This document shows, piece by piece, positions 27,701 to 35,487 of a stretch of 64,000 nt of DNA (position 1 is its first letter; each line of letters opens with the position of its first letter). The notes beneath the pieces are model-generated. The model was not told the DNA's origin. It worked only from the letters and a program-made list of their open reading frames with translations, and did not search any database. The translations under genes were made by a program, and so were the position numbers. The DNA lies in NCBI GenBank assembly GCA_035576005.1, contig DATLXH010000179.1, forward strand, positions 24,804-88,803, read 5' to 3'. This DNA is from DATLXH01 sp035576005. Lineage in GTDB: Bacteria > Acidobacteriota > Thermoanaerobaculia > Gp7-AA8.

Positions 27701-27734
27701 GAATGTCCGACTCGGAGTTAAGTTCACTTTCTAA
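24702..27734 (+). CDS. Oar-like TonB-dependent outer membrane receptor
   Basis: 1010 residues. The signal peptide ends near AMPVAAQ (about residue 27). Residues about 31-115 form a carboxypeptidase-regulatory-like beta domain (GGIEGVVSDSSGGVVPGVTV... GTYRFPRLPSGVYNVKAELSGY). A plug domain follows (GRDFTSIVAQAAGASNEGFLGGISIDGASGSENRFIIDGVD...), then a large beta-barrel ending ...VRLGVKFTF with a terminal Phe, typical of outer membrane proteins. Such receptors are abundant in Acidobacteriota and are usually linked to uptake of large organic substrates. The substrate is not readable from sequence. It has a perfect ribosome site and its own terminator, so it is a single-gene unit. Confidence 0.95.
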   Translation: MKKFRQFSSSWLFTVLALIAVAMPVAAQEQTGGIEGVVSDSSGGVVPGVTVEVSSSGIGTVVAVSDSRGTYRFPRLPSGVYNVKAELSGYTPAEARNVEVTLGKMATQNLQLSLGSLTESITVTSDAPLVDVTSSATSVSISREQIELIPRGRDFTSIVAQAAGASNEGFLGGISIDGASGSENRFIIDGVDTTHPQNGDAGQLLITDFVEEIQVKSAGYQAEFGGSIGGVINAITKSGTNNLDGSVGLYYGDRDWDGEQRRTPYRANPSLYQVFEVDSTKRFEPFASLGGPIIRDNLWFYLGASQSEFETDRSPVTAAGVNTGTFTQTDTRKYLTGNLKGNIGSKFLYKLGGNLAPRTLDNALPSTDGSTPSGVNLNIDSEFTTSSYSAYADFVPTSSFYVTGRAGVYETDTQVSGTAPGTPRIFFRNGVIPVPTSDPRYRPTGFSTIPNASFQGTEIDLWERSSGSLDGSYFVTALGQHAFKAGVQLENVKNTVATGEVGNLFEIRWGLPDRFGAGVKGTQGSVHVRRFGTFGDGNESNNLGLYVQDSWTVIPSLTLNLGVRTEKEEVPNYGFGQDPTLPKNAFEFGFSEKLAPRLGFSWNVLGNQKLKTYGSWGKYFDIMKLEIARGSFGGDRWIAYLYPLNTLDWMNLPNGCTTSNNDPTVNPCPGLGTPQTLDLRHPTDPRDPIHGIDPDLRPFEQEEFQLGAEYLVTNNSVVGARYVNKQVNAAIEDIGFFSCTTPTQCEEQYFVGNPGLGATATDPAGSIPGQPLAVRDYQALELSYNRRFVTNWSLRASYTYSQLEGNWSGLGSSDEFGRTDPNVSRSFDAIHNSFDQSGRPVFGKLNTDRPHSVDAQFIYRAPFKTSIGVNQYFGSGTPISTQVTYAGVPFFAFGRGDQGRTKPLMQTDLLLTHPLTLGPLALELSLNVLNLLDQDTTQLVDPNYSETDLCSVVAGCNKSAQFFFDKIGAVDIKKVLPQNNPFYLKANSGGSTGDPFQVRRNVRLGVKFTF

Positions 27735-27758
27735 TTCACAATGCATATCGCTTGGAAG

Positions 27759-27787
27759 ACGGGGGCCGCGAGGCCCCCGTTTTTTTC
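27759..27787 (+). terminator. rho-independent terminator of the TonB receptor gene
   Basis: Stem acgggggcc / ggcccccgt with a GCGA loop, followed directly by seven Ts, 25 bases after the stop. Confidence 0.95.
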
Positions 27788-27816
27788 CTGCAGAGCGGCT
27801 GAAAATGGAGGCAGTG

Positions 27817-28299
27817 ATGAACATCGGACCTGCGGCTGGTCGCGGTTTGACGACGTTCTTTCTAATCGCTTTAGCCTGCGCATCACCTCGAGATCCGGCA
27901 GATTCAGGAGCCACTGTGCGTCGGCCGCAAGGCGCGCCGGAGATCACACTGGTTCAGGTGAGCAACGCGGCCAACCTCGGCATGCAGGTCTCGGGTGGAG
28001 TACCGGTCCAGTATCGGCTGAGCGTCAACAATACGTTCGACTACCCGATTCGATTGACGTTGGTGGAGATCCAGTCGGTCGGTGAACTGGGCGCTTACGC
28101 CCTGCGAAATGTGCGTCACGAGTTCGACGTCACGATACCGGCAAATACTTCGGATGCGATTGAAATCAGAGCCTGGGTGCGATCGCTTCATACGGATCTT
28201 AAAAGCGACAACAGTTCGCCGGTGCTGTTGCGTGGTACGGCTCGATTCGACACTGAGCGCGGTTCGTTCAACCGGAACTTCTCTGGAAGGGGACACTGA
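27817..28299 (+). CDS. small lipoprotein, YcfL-like (DUF1425-type)
   Basis: 160 residues. GGAGG at 27807-27811 lies 5 bases before the ATG at 27817, which decides this start over the ATG at 27805. The N-terminus MNIGPAAGRGLTTFFLIALAC is a lipoprotein signal with Cys at the end of the lipobox. The mature part is a beta-sandwich (VPVQYRLSVNNTFDYPIRLTLVEIQSVG), similar in style to YcfL/DUF1425 proteins. It is probably outer-membrane attached. Function unknown. It stands alone between the TonB receptor terminator and the rplU operon. Confidence 0.72.
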   Translation: MNIGPAAGRGLTTFFLIALACASPRDPADSGATVRRPQGAPEITLVQVSNAANLGMQVSGGVPVQYRLSVNNTFDYPIRLTLVEIQSVGELGAYALRNVRHEFDVTIPANTSDAIEIRAWVRSLHTDLKSDNSSPVLLRGTARFDTERGSFNRNFSGRGH

Positions 28300-28387
28300 A
28301 AGCTTCCTGCACAGTTCACAAGCCCTGCGCTCGTGGGGCCGCAGCCAGGAATAGACCTTAATAGAGGGGCGTTAGTCCGGTACTGCT

Positions 28388-28416
28388 TTGACTCGCTTCG
28401 TTTCGTTGTGCTAAAA
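28388..28416 (+). promoter_or_regulatory. possible promoter of the rplU operon
   Basis: TTGACT at 28388-28393 and CTAAAA at 28411-28416 are 17 bases apart, 30 bases before the rplU start. The -10 match is weak. Confidence 0.3.
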
Positions 28417-28445
28417 GGCGAGGCTTCATTTTTTCTGGAGGTTTC

Positions 28446-28760
28446 TTGTACGCGATCATCAGTACTGGTGGAAAACAATACCGTGTCGCTGAAGGCGATG
28501 TCCTTCACGTAGAGCGGCAAATCCTCGGCTCTGCCGATGGATCAAGTGTGAAGTTCGATGAAGTGCTGATGGTTGGCGGCGATGAGCCGAAGCTTGGTGG
28601 CCCGTCAGTCAAGGGCGCGTCGGTGTCGGCAACGATCATCCGTGAGTCTCGAGGCGAGAAAATCATCGTCTTCAAGAAGAAGCGGCGGAAGCATTACAAA
28701 CGGAAGCACGGTCACCGGCAGGATCTCGTCGAGCTGCGCATCGACAGCATTACGGTCTAA
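28446..28760 (+). CDS. rplU: 50S ribosomal protein L21
   Basis: 104 residues, standard length. It starts at TTG: no ATG is available before the conserved YAIISTGGKQYRVAEGD, and GGAGG at 28437-28441 is 4 bases upstream. The C-terminal KKKRRKHYKRKHGHRQDLVELRIDSI is the usual basic 23S rRNA-binding end. First gene of the rplU-rpmA-obgE run. Two GACAGACA repeats separate it from rpmA. Confidence 0.97.
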   Translation: MYAIISTGGKQYRVAEGDVLHVERQILGSADGSSVKFDEVLMVGGDEPKLGGPSVKGASVSATIIRESRGEKIIVFKKKRRKHYKRKHGHRQDLVELRIDSITV

Positions 28761-28824
28761 TGTCAGACGGACACTCTTGTCTGTCGTCTCAACGAAAAAT
28801 GTAGGACAGACACTCTTGTCTGTC
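28761..28824. repeat. two direct GACAGACA repeats between rplU and rpmA
   Basis: Units at 28761-28785 and 28801-28824 are in the same orientation. Each can form a hairpin in the polycistronic mRNA. Confidence 0.85.
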
Positions 28825-28852
28825 GGGTCTTAACCGCAATCGGGAGTTATAA

Positions 28853-29122
28853 ATGGCTCACAAAAAAGGACAGGGATCTTCACGCAACGGCCGCGACTCG
28901 CAGCCGAAAATGCTGGGGGTCAAGCGCTTCGCCGGGCAGTTCGTGACGGGTGGCTCGATTCTGGTTCGCCAGCGAGGGACGAAGTTCTACCCCGGGGTGA
29001 ACGTGGGAATCGGCCGCGACCACACCCTCTTCGCCAAGATCGACGGATGGGTCCAGTTCCGCGACAAGGGGCGTGGCGGTCGCTTCATCAGCGTCACCCA
29101 GGAAATCCCGGTTCCGGCGTAA
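28853..29122 (+). CDS. rpmA: 50S ribosomal protein L27
   Basis: 89 residues. MAHKKGQGSSRNGRDSQPKMLGVK is the standard N-terminus that reaches the peptidyl transferase centre; there is no Firmicutes-type leader to cleave. It follows rplU as in most bacteria. A hairpin with a T-run follows. Confidence 0.97.
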   Translation: MAHKKGQGSSRNGRDSQPKMLGVKRFAGQFVTGGSILVRQRGTKFYPGVNVGIGRDHTLFAKIDGWVQFRDKGRGGRFISVTQEIPVPA

Positions 29123-29151
29123 GGGCTTCTTCTCAGCAGGTTCGCTGTGCC

Positions 29152-29179
29152 AAAGCAGATCCTCACGGATCTGCTTTTT
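29152..29179 (+). terminator. rho-independent terminator after rpmA
   Basis: Stem aaagcagatcc / ggatctgcttt with a four-base loop and a short T-run, 30 bases after the rpmA stop. Confidence 0.8.
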
Positions 29180-29217
29180 CTTTGCTCTTTTGAGTCGCTC
29201 ACTCCTGTTGAGTCGCA

Positions 29218-29361
29218 CGGGCGAAGCTTTGGAGTGCGGCAGCCGCAGCTGCCGCTTTCTCCAGTCAAGCGCGCGATGAATCTGGCCCACGACGCGCACA
29301 CCCTTCCTGCGTGGGACCCAAAAGCGGCAGTTGCGACTGCCGCACTCCAAAGCTTCGCCCG
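29218..29361. repeat. inverted repeat with 41-bp arms between rpmA and obgE
   Basis: Arms at 29218-29258 and 29321-29361 (cgggcgaagctttggagtgc outermost) differ at only two positions and are separated by 62 bases. Each arm also contains an inner palindrome. Confidence 0.9.
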
Positions 29362-29407
29362 AGTAAACCCGAATGCCAGACGCTAAAATCGTGTTGAGGT
29401 CAATCTG

Positions 29408-30463
29408 ATGTTCATCGACCAGGCAGCATTGAAACTCAAGGCTGGCGACGGCGGCGCGGGATGCATCGCATTCCGTCGCGAAAAGTTCGTCCCGAAAGGT
29501 GGCCCGTCCGGCGGTGACGGCGGCGTTGGCGGCTCGATCTTCGCCGTCGCGAGTGCCCGTCTCAATACGCTCTACCACCTTCAGTTCCGTCGCGAGTGGA
29601 AGGGGGGACGTGGGCAGCACGGGATGGGCTCCAACTGTTCGGGGCACGCGGGCCACGATGAAACCATTGACTTGCCGATCGGGTCGGTCATCCGGGACAA
29701 AGCAACCGGCGAGGTCATCGCCGATCTGCTGACCGAGGGTGAGCGTTTCGTCCTTGTGAAAGGTGGACGTGGAGGTCAGGGAAATCAGCACTTCGCGACT
29801 GCCACGCGTCAGGCTCCACGATTCGCTCAGCCAGGCGAAGAGGGGGAAGAGCGCGAAATCGTCATCGAGCTGAAACTGATTGCAGACGTCGGTCTCATCG
29901 GGATGCCGAACGCTGGAAAGTCGACGCTCATATCGGTGATCAGTGCTGCCAAGCCGAAGATCGCGGATTACCCATTCACGACTCTCGTTCCAAACCTCGG
30001 CGTCGTCAGTGCGGACGATGACCGCACATTCGTCGTGGCAGACATCCCTGGACTCATCGAAGGGGCTCACGAAGGTCATGGACTTGGGGACAGGTTCCTC
30101 CGGCATGTCGAGCGCTGCACGGTTCTCGTTCACCTGGTTGACCTGGCGACCGAGGGTGACCCGGCGGCTGACGCCGGCATCATCGCGCGGGAGCTCGAGC
30201 TTTACTCTGAGACCCTCTCCCGGAAGCCGCGAATCATTTGCGGATCGAAGCTGGATTCTGCGGTCGACGGTGCTTCCGAGAAACTCCGACGCTACGCTAA
30301 AGGTCTCGGATTCGAGTACCTCGAGATCTCCGCAGTGCGTGGCGATGGGGTCAGGGAGCTGGTCAGGAAGCTCGCCAGAACTGTCATCGATGAGCGGGCG
30401 CCTCGCGATCCGGCGGCTGTGCCGGAAACTCCGCATGTTTCCATGCACCGTTCACACACCTGA
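29408..30463 (+). CDS. obgE: GTPase Obg/CgtA
   Basis: 351 residues. It is an essential large-ribosomal-subunit assembly and stress GTPase. The glycine-rich Obg fold is at about 1-158 (LKAGDGGAGCIAFRREKFVPKGGPSGGDGG). The G domain shows G1 GMPNAGKST, G3 DIPGLIEGAHEG and G4 GSKLD in place of the usual NKxD. It ends soon after the G domain, so it lacks the long C-terminal extension of some homologues. It is separated from rpmA by a terminator and a large inverted repeat, and 27 bases precede nadD. Confidence 0.96.
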   Translation: MFIDQAALKLKAGDGGAGCIAFRREKFVPKGGPSGGDGGVGGSIFAVASARLNTLYHLQFRREWKGGRGQHGMGSNCSGHAGHDETIDLPIGSVIRDKATGEVIADLLTEGERFVLVKGGRGGQGNQHFATATRQAPRFAQPGEEGEEREIVIELKLIADVGLIGMPNAGKSTLISVISAAKPKIADYPFTTLVPNLGVVSADDDRTFVVADIPGLIEGAHEGHGLGDRFLRHVERCTVLVHLVDLATEGDPAADAGIIARELELYSETLSRKPRIICGSKLDSAVDGASEKLRRYAKGLGFEYLEISAVRGDGVRELVRKLARTVIDERAPRDPAAVPETPHVSMHRSHT

Positions 30464-30490
30464 TTCCGGAATCGGCGAGGAACACGAACT

Positions 30491-31123
30491 GTGAAGCCTT
30501 CCGGCAGGAGAATCGGAATCGTGGGAGGGACGTTCGATCCCTTTCACAACGGCCATCTGGCGACTCCGCTGGCGCTGTTCGAGTCGATGGGGTGGAGCGA
30601 ACTGCTGTATGTGCCGGCCTTCCAACAACCTTTCAAGGTGGGAGAACGGGCAGCCACGATGTTCGATCGGGTAGCGATGACCCTTCTCTCGATCGAGAAC
30701 GAGGAGAGGGCGGCGATCTCCTACGTCGAGCTCGAGCGAGGAGGCGTTTCCTACACCGTGGATACACTCGAACATTTTCGCTCGCGAGAACCCGAGGCGG
30801 TCTTTGACGTCGTGATCGGAGATGACAATCTCGAGCAACTTCTGGAGTGGCGCTCGCTCGAGAGGATTTTCGAGCTCGCGAACTTTGTCGTTCTCAGCAG
30901 GAGTGGCGGGACGAAGGCTCCTGTTGCTTTGAAGAGTCGCATGACTCGGAGCGCGGATGCCAGAGCCGGTGCAATCGTGCTGGCAGACAACCCCACCGTT
31001 CCGATCTCGTCGACGGCGATAAGGGAGCGGGTGCAGAATGGAGCGACGATCGATGGGCTAGTCGATCCGCGAGTCGCGGTTTACATTGAAAAGTACGGTT
31101 TATATCGGGCTGAGGAAGAATGA
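30491..31123 (+). CDS. nadD: nicotinate-nucleotide adenylyltransferase
   Basis: 210 residues from a GTG start. It makes deamido-NAD from nicotinate mononucleotide and ATP. The nucleotidyltransferase signature GGTFDPFHNGHL is near the N-terminus, and ISSTAIRERV, the second ATP-binding motif, near the C-terminus. It overlaps rsfS by 4 bases (ATGA), the common nadD-rsfS pairing. Confidence 0.96.
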   Translation: MKPSGRRIGIVGGTFDPFHNGHLATPLALFESMGWSELLYVPAFQQPFKVGERAATMFDRVAMTLLSIENEERAAISYVELERGGVSYTVDTLEHFRSREPEAVFDVVIGDDNLEQLLEWRSLERIFELANFVVLSRSGGTKAPVALKSRMTRSADARAGAIVLADNPTVPISSTAIRERVQNGATIDGLVDPRVAVYIEKYGLYRAEEE

Positions 31124-31560
31124 AGAAAAGCTTGCTGAAGACAGACGTTCAGGCACCGGATAGTGCGAAGAGCGAACTCATCGAGAAACGGGTGCAGGAG
31201 GCGGTGACGGCAGCTCACGGCCGGAAAGCAACGGATCTCGACGTTCTCTCAGTTGCGGGAGTGACGAGCATTGCAGATTTTTTCATCATCTGCTCGGGAA
31301 ACACCGAAAGGCAGACTCAGGCCATTGCCGACGCGATCGAGGGACGGTTACGAGATGTTGGAGTCAGGCCCCGCGTCGTTGAGGGGACCACGCCGGGCCG
31401 GTGGATCCTGATGGACTACGGCGACTTTATCGTGCACATTTTCACCGAAGACTGCCGTCGATTCTATGGTCTGGAACGGCTGTGGGGCGATGCGCCGAAC
31501 GTGAACAGTCAGTACGTTCACGACGCAGAGCCGGCGGAAACGAATGAGCAGGAAACGTAG
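31120..31560 (+). CDS. rsfS: ribosomal silencing factor RsfS
   Basis: 146 residues. It binds ribosomal protein L14 and blocks subunit joining in starvation. Core motifs: DLDVLSVAGVTSIADFFIICSGNTERQTQAIADAI (read in two halves) and GDFIVHIFTEDCRRFYGLERLWGDA. A 25-residue N-terminal extension and a polar tail are not conserved. Coupled to nadD; rlmH, its usual neighbour, follows after an intervening AAA+ gene. Confidence 0.95.
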   Translation: MKKSLLKTDVQAPDSAKSELIEKRVQEAVTAAHGRKATDLDVLSVAGVTSIADFFIICSGNTERQTQAIADAIEGRLRDVGVRPRVVEGTTPGRWILMDYGDFIVHIFTEDCRRFYGLERLWGDAPNVNSQYVHDAEPAETNEQET

Positions 31561-31621
31561 CGAGCTCTCTTGCGAAGAGGTGATGACACACGGCGGGAAC
31601 TCGCGCCCCGAAGGGGCTGAG

Positions 31622-31781
31622 TCCCTCTCCCCGGCGGGGAGAGGGTGGTCGCGTCAGCGACCGGGACAGGGGCCGCGAGAGATACGAAGACTTCGCCCTT
31701 TCCGACGGACTCTCAAGACTTTCACACCCCTCTCCCTGCTTCGCTTCGCTCGCTTCCCTCTCCCCGCCGGGGAGAGGGACA
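31622..31781. repeat. CTCTCCC-type repeat pair
   Basis: ctctccccggcggggagagg at 31622 and again near 31757, joined by gcttcgcttcgctcgcttcc. It fills the 281 bases between rsfS and the AAA+ gene. The layout mirrors the copies at 1-150 and 62.66 kb. Confidence 0.8.
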
Positions 31782-31841
31782 CGCCGCTTCGCGGCTTAGC
31801 CAACGTGAACACCGTGAGTTTCGGACCAGCAGCCGTGACCC

Positions 31842-32801
31842 ATGCCTTCTAGCGGCGCTCGAGCGTTCCGAAGGGCCTATCCCACTCGCAGTGAATCGCT
31901 ACGCGCTCTGGTCGATGTCGTAGCGAAGGTTGTCGAGCACAATGCCGGGCTCCTGATCATCGGAGAATCGGGGTCCGGGAAAGACCATCTGGCCGAGCTC
32001 GTCCACGCATGTGGCCCCCGACGGGGAGCGTCGTTCGTCAGGATCGACTGCGCGTCCATCCCGCCGGAGCTTTTCGAGAGCGAGCTGTTCGGATACGAGA
32101 AAGGTGCGTTCACCGACGCACGCACAAGGAAGATCGGCAAGCTCGACCTCGCGCAGAAAGGGACTCTGTACCTGGACGGTGTGGCTGGCCTCGCTAATAC
32201 GCTGCAGGCCAAGCTTCTCCGCGTCATTCAGGAAAAGCAGTTCTCGCGGCTGGGTGGAAACTACATGCTCGATCTCGATGCCCGGATCATTTCGTCGGCC
32301 AGTGAAAGCCCCGAGCTCCTGGTCAACCGTGGCCAGCTCAGGTCGGACCTTTATTACCGGCTCAACGTGGTTTCGGTGGAGCTCCCCCCTCTTCGAGAGC
32401 GGAAGGACGACATACCGATGCTCGCGGAAGAGTTTCTCGGCGAGAGGGGGACGGCGCTAGGCAGGAAGTTCGAGGGGTTCGATCCTGAGGCAATGGATCT
32501 GATGCTCGCGTACTCGTGGCCGGGAAATGTCAGGGAACTTCGGAACGTGGTCGACCGTGCGGCTCTGCTGGAAGAGGGGACGACCGTGTCCCCCAATTCG
32601 CTCCCGCACGAGCGGTTTCTTCAGCCCTCGGATTTTCTCCAGTCTGCGAACGAGCGGGCGTGGAGTCTCGAGGAGCTCGAGAAACAGTACATCCGCGAAG
32701 TCCTCAGACGGACAGGATCAAACTACTCGGCGAGCGCGACGATTCTGGGAATCAACCGGAAAACGCTGCTCGAAAAGCGCCGCAAGTACGACCTCGGCTG
32801 A
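31842..32801 (+). CDS. NtrC-like AAA+ protein with degenerate ATPase motifs and Fis-type HTH
   Basis: 319 residues: a sigma-54 interaction type AAA+ domain (about 15-240) and a C-terminal Fis-like HTH (about 285-319, NYSASATILGINRKTLLEKRR); no receiver or sensor domain. Walker A GESGSGKD (41-48) is intact. The sigma-54 contact loop reads GAFTDA (88-93) instead of GAFTGA. Walker B reads GTLYLDGV (107-114), so the catalytic Glu after Asp112 is Gly. The sensor I segment reads IISSASES instead of the usual IIAATNRD. The arginine region LRSDLYYRLNVV and sensor II WPGNVREL are kept. It probably binds DNA and ATP but may not hydrolyse ATP or open sigma-54 promoters. It is inserted between rsfS and rlmH. 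Confidence 0.85.
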   Translation: MPSSGARAFRRAYPTRSESLRALVDVVAKVVEHNAGLLIIGESGSGKDHLAELVHACGPRRGASFVRIDCASIPPELFESELFGYEKGAFTDARTRKIGKLDLAQKGTLYLDGVAGLANTLQAKLLRVIQEKQFSRLGGNYMLDLDARIISSASESPELLVNRGQLRSDLYYRLNVVSVELPPLRERKDDIPMLAEEFLGERGTALGRKFEGFDPEAMDLMLAYSWPGNVRELRNVVDRAALLEEGTTVSPNSLPHERFLQPSDFLQSANERAWSLEELEKQYIREVLRRTGSNYSASATILGINRKTLLEKRRKYDLG

Positions 32802-33031
32802 GAAGGTGGCTGCATATTCCTGAGTCAGGAGCAGGCGCGCAGGAGCAGATTGAGCCCTACTGTGAGGACGATCGAGGCGATGATGCTGAAAAGGCAACCG
32901 GCGCGGCGGAATTGGATGGCCATAGCCGGCACGTTTTGCATTCCAGATGCCGAGGCTTTCGGGGCGGTGACGCGGTGCCCTGAGCCGCCTTTCAGACTCG
33001 GAAATGGAGACTCTGGGGCAGAGGAAAACGG

Positions 33032-33502
33032 GTGAAATTTCAGATTCTGTGGGTCGGTTCCAATGCAGACGCTGAATTCGGGGAGGCTGTCGAGCGATAT
33101 CGAAAGCGTATCGCCCACTTCTTTCCGATTGAAGTGATCGAAGTTGTTCCCGAAAAGAAAAGACAGAACAAGTCAGATCAGGCAATCATCCGCGCCGAAT
33201 CGGAAAGACTGCTGGCTGCTGTGCCGCATCGCGGGACCGTGGTGGTGGTCGACCAGAGGGGCGAGGCGTACGATTCTTTGAGATTTTCGAAATGGATCGA
33301 GAAGCTCTCGATCCACGAACCAAACGAGCTCAGCTTCGTCCTTGGTGGAGACCTCGGCCTTGACGATGAGGTCCGCACCAGGGCAGATAAGTTGCTCTCC
33401 CTGTCTGCGATGACTCTTCCTCACCAGATCGCGAGGGTAGTATTGCTCGAGCAGATCTACCGGGCGTGCACCTTGATTCGCAACATTTCCTATCACAAGT
33501 AA
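33032..33502 (+). CDS. rlmH: 23S rRNA (pseudouridine1915-N3)-methyltransferase RlmH
   Basis: 156 residues from a GTG start. It is a SPOUT methyltransferase acting on 70S ribosomes. The trefoil-knot SAM site is seen in FVLGGDLGLDDEV and LSLSAMTLPHQIARVVLLEQIYRA, and the C-terminus ISYHK is canonical. The 230 bases before it show nothing. It is followed 9 bases later by the zinc-finger gene. Confidence 0.96.
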   Translation: MKFQILWVGSNADAEFGEAVERYRKRIAHFFPIEVIEVVPEKKRQNKSDQAIIRAESERLLAAVPHRGTVVVVDQRGEAYDSLRFSKWIEKLSIHEPNELSFVLGGDLGLDDEVRTRADKLLSLSAMTLPHQIARVVLLEQIYRACTLIRNISYHK

Positions 33503-33511
33503 GGAGAAGCG

Positions 33512-33886
33512 GTGGCAATGGCGAAGGCAAAAACGAAATCGAACCCGTTTCAGGAGTACCAGGAAGCTCTCGAGCAGAAGCAGACCCAGCTTCACGAATC
33601 CTTCCAGCGTGACAAGGCAGCAGGCAGTGCCCAGCCGGATGACGGCATCCAGGATCTCGCGGACAAGGCTGCCAGCGCATATTCAAAAGAATTGAATTTC
33701 TCTCTGTCAGACACCGAGCGGGCAGTTCTTTTCCAGGTGGATGAAGCACTCGCCCGCATCAAGAAGGGTGACTTTGCGATCTGCCAGAACTGCGGCGTAA
33801 CCATCGGAGATAAACGCCTGAAGGCCATTCCCTGGACGCCTCACTGCATTGAGTGCCAGGAGCTCCAGGAGCAGGGGATGCTGTAG
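33512..33886 (+). CDS. DksA/TraR-type zinc finger protein
   Basis: 124 residues. AAGGAG at 33501-33506 sits 5 bases before a GTG at 33512 and 11 before an ATG at 33518; the GTG is preferred. The first part is coiled-coil-like (FQEYQEALEQKQTQLHESF). The C-terminal finger is CQNCGVTIGDKRLKAIPWTPHCIEC, a C4 type. DksA-family proteins bind the RNA polymerase secondary channel; whether the coiled-coil tip keeps acidic residues for ppGpp synergy is not clear. It has its own terminator. Confidence 0.88.
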   Translation: MAMAKAKTKSNPFQEYQEALEQKQTQLHESFQRDKAAGSAQPDDGIQDLADKAASAYSKELNFSLSDTERAVLFQVDEALARIKKGDFAICQNCGVTIGDKRLKAIPWTPHCIECQELQEQGML

Positions 33887-33910
33887 GTTTTGTTTCTTGA
33901 AATGATTGGA

Positions 33911-33937
33911 ACGGCGCGTCTCGACGCGCCGTTTTTG
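33911..33937 (+). terminator. rho-independent terminator after the zinc finger gene
   Basis: Stem acggcgcg / cgcgccgt with a six-base loop followed by TTTTGTTT, about 25 bases after the stop. Confidence 0.9.
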
Positions 33938-34034
33938 TTTCAATTCAACATTCACAATTCAACACTCTGGTGATGCCAGGAATGTGGAATTGTGAACGTT
34001 GTACCGCATCTCGCTGCGACCTGGACCGGAACGC

Positions 34035-35408
34035 ATGAATCCCAGCAAACTCCTCGAGTTGATCGACGCGAACAAGATCCCGTCGGTGATTCTCATCGGT
34101 GGCGACAGCGAGTTTCTCGCTGCGCGGACATTCATGGATGCGCGAGACCGCATCCAGAAGGCAGTTCCTGGAATTGCGATCCAGCCTTTTGCCGAGACAG
34201 CCGATCTGACGACTGTCATCGATTCGTTTCGGACTCACTCCCTGTTCGGCGGACGACGACTTCTGCTCGTCCCCGAGGTGAATGCATTCGTCACCAAAAA
34301 GGAAGTTACTGCTCTCTACGAGAAAGTGATCTCCGACTGGCGCAGTGCGAAGACGGAACGGAAGCGGAGCTCCTCGCTGGCCAAGTTCCTTCATCTGCTC
34401 GGTCTAACCGGCCTCGACGTCGAGTCGAGCGACCGGCTGATCGCGGACGCTTTCGGACTCGATGGACTCAGCGAGGCAGTCGCTGAGATCCTTCAGGTGG
34501 CACGTTCCACCGGACGAAAGGCGACCCGAGGCGAGACCGATGCCGCGCTGCTGACTGAGGCAGTCGTTCGTGGAGGCGCGCCGGGCTCGATCCTGCTGAT
34601 GAAGACCGGTCCGATCCCGACGGACTCAGCGACCCTGCTTGCCATCCAGAAAGACGGCGTCGTGGTCGAGTGCAACCTGTCGAGGGAGCGATTCGGGTCC
34701 GCGTTTTCTCTTGCCATCGAGGAAATTGAGGTAGAGAGCGGCGCCCGGTTCGAAGAGCGTGCTCTCACGGCGCTGCGCGCTCGGTTAGGAATCGATCGGC
34801 TACTGGCAGATAAATTTTCCAAAGAGGTTCCGGATCTTCGCCTGGCGGCGTCAGAGGCGGAGCGGCTTGCGATGCTGGCAGGTCGCGGAGGTCAGGTCTC
34901 GGTTTCCCTCGTGGAGCGCGAGATCAGTGCTGTGTCAGGCGGTGCTCGTTTCGAGTTGGCTTCACTCTTCGCGGAGAAGAGGCCGGTGGAAGCCATTGCC
35001 AAGTTGAGAGACCTCGTCTCCCAGTCTCGCCGTGACGACCCCAAGACCGCCTCAGACATTCACTACGGAAAGTTCCTCTTCACAATCGCGGATGAGATTC
35101 GGCAGCTGATTGGCATTCTGTCGTGGGCTCGATTGAAGAAAGTTGATCTGCGGAAGGGTGCGAACTACAACCGTTTCAAGGACGCTCTCGCCGATGATTT
35201 GAGTGAGTTCCTCAAGAGGCGGGGGCTGGTCAAACAAAAACCGCATCCTTTCGCGCTTCACAAGAGGTTCGAAGCGGCGCGGGGGCACGACGAGTCCGTG
35301 CTGCTCGAGCTTCTGACTCAGATCGCGGAAGCGGAGTTTCAACGCAAGTGCGGGGGATACTCCGCTGAGGTAGGGTTGGAGCTCGCAATTCTGAACGTGA
35401 GACGCTGA
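34035..35408 (+). CDS. holA: DNA polymerase III delta subunit (HolA-like)
   Basis: 457 residues from the ATG at 34035 (MNPSKLLELIDANKIPSVILIGGD). A GTG-region extension to 33999 is unlikely. HolA opens the beta clamp within the clamp loader. The N-terminal IPSVILIGGDSEFLAARTF and the C-terminal helical lid (FTIADEIRQLIGILSWARLKK... HDESVLLELLTQIAEAEFQRKCG) fit the family. It is about 110 residues longer than the E. coli protein, with an insertion near 105-170, and the middle is divergent. The assignment is likely rather than certain. Confidence 0.78.
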   Translation: MNPSKLLELIDANKIPSVILIGGDSEFLAARTFMDARDRIQKAVPGIAIQPFAETADLTTVIDSFRTHSLFGGRRLLLVPEVNAFVTKKEVTALYEKVISDWRSAKTERKRSSSLAKFLHLLGLTGLDVESSDRLIADAFGLDGLSEAVAEILQVARSTGRKATRGETDAALLTEAVVRGGAPGSILLMKTGPIPTDSATLLAIQKDGVVVECNLSRERFGSAFSLAIEEIEVESGARFEERALTALRARLGIDRLLADKFSKEVPDLRLAASEAERLAMLAGRGGQVSVSLVEREISAVSGGARFELASLFAEKRPVEAIAKLRDLVSQSRRDDPKTASDIHYGKFLFTIADEIRQLIGILSWARLKKVDLRKGANYNRFKDALADDLSEFLKRRGLVKQKPHPFALHKRFEAARGHDESVLLELLTQIAEAEFQRKCGGYSAEVGLELAILNVRR

Positions 35409-35487
35409 CGCATCTCTCACACACCCTGGCGTCAGTCGACGAGGGCGGCTCAGCGCGATGTGGGCACTCTGCTCACGCTCACGTCTG

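Noticed and set aside
28880..30448. 522-codon minus-strand frame across rpmA and obgE
   Set aside because: It is antisense to two conserved genes and runs through an inverted repeat; coding on the plus strand is certain.
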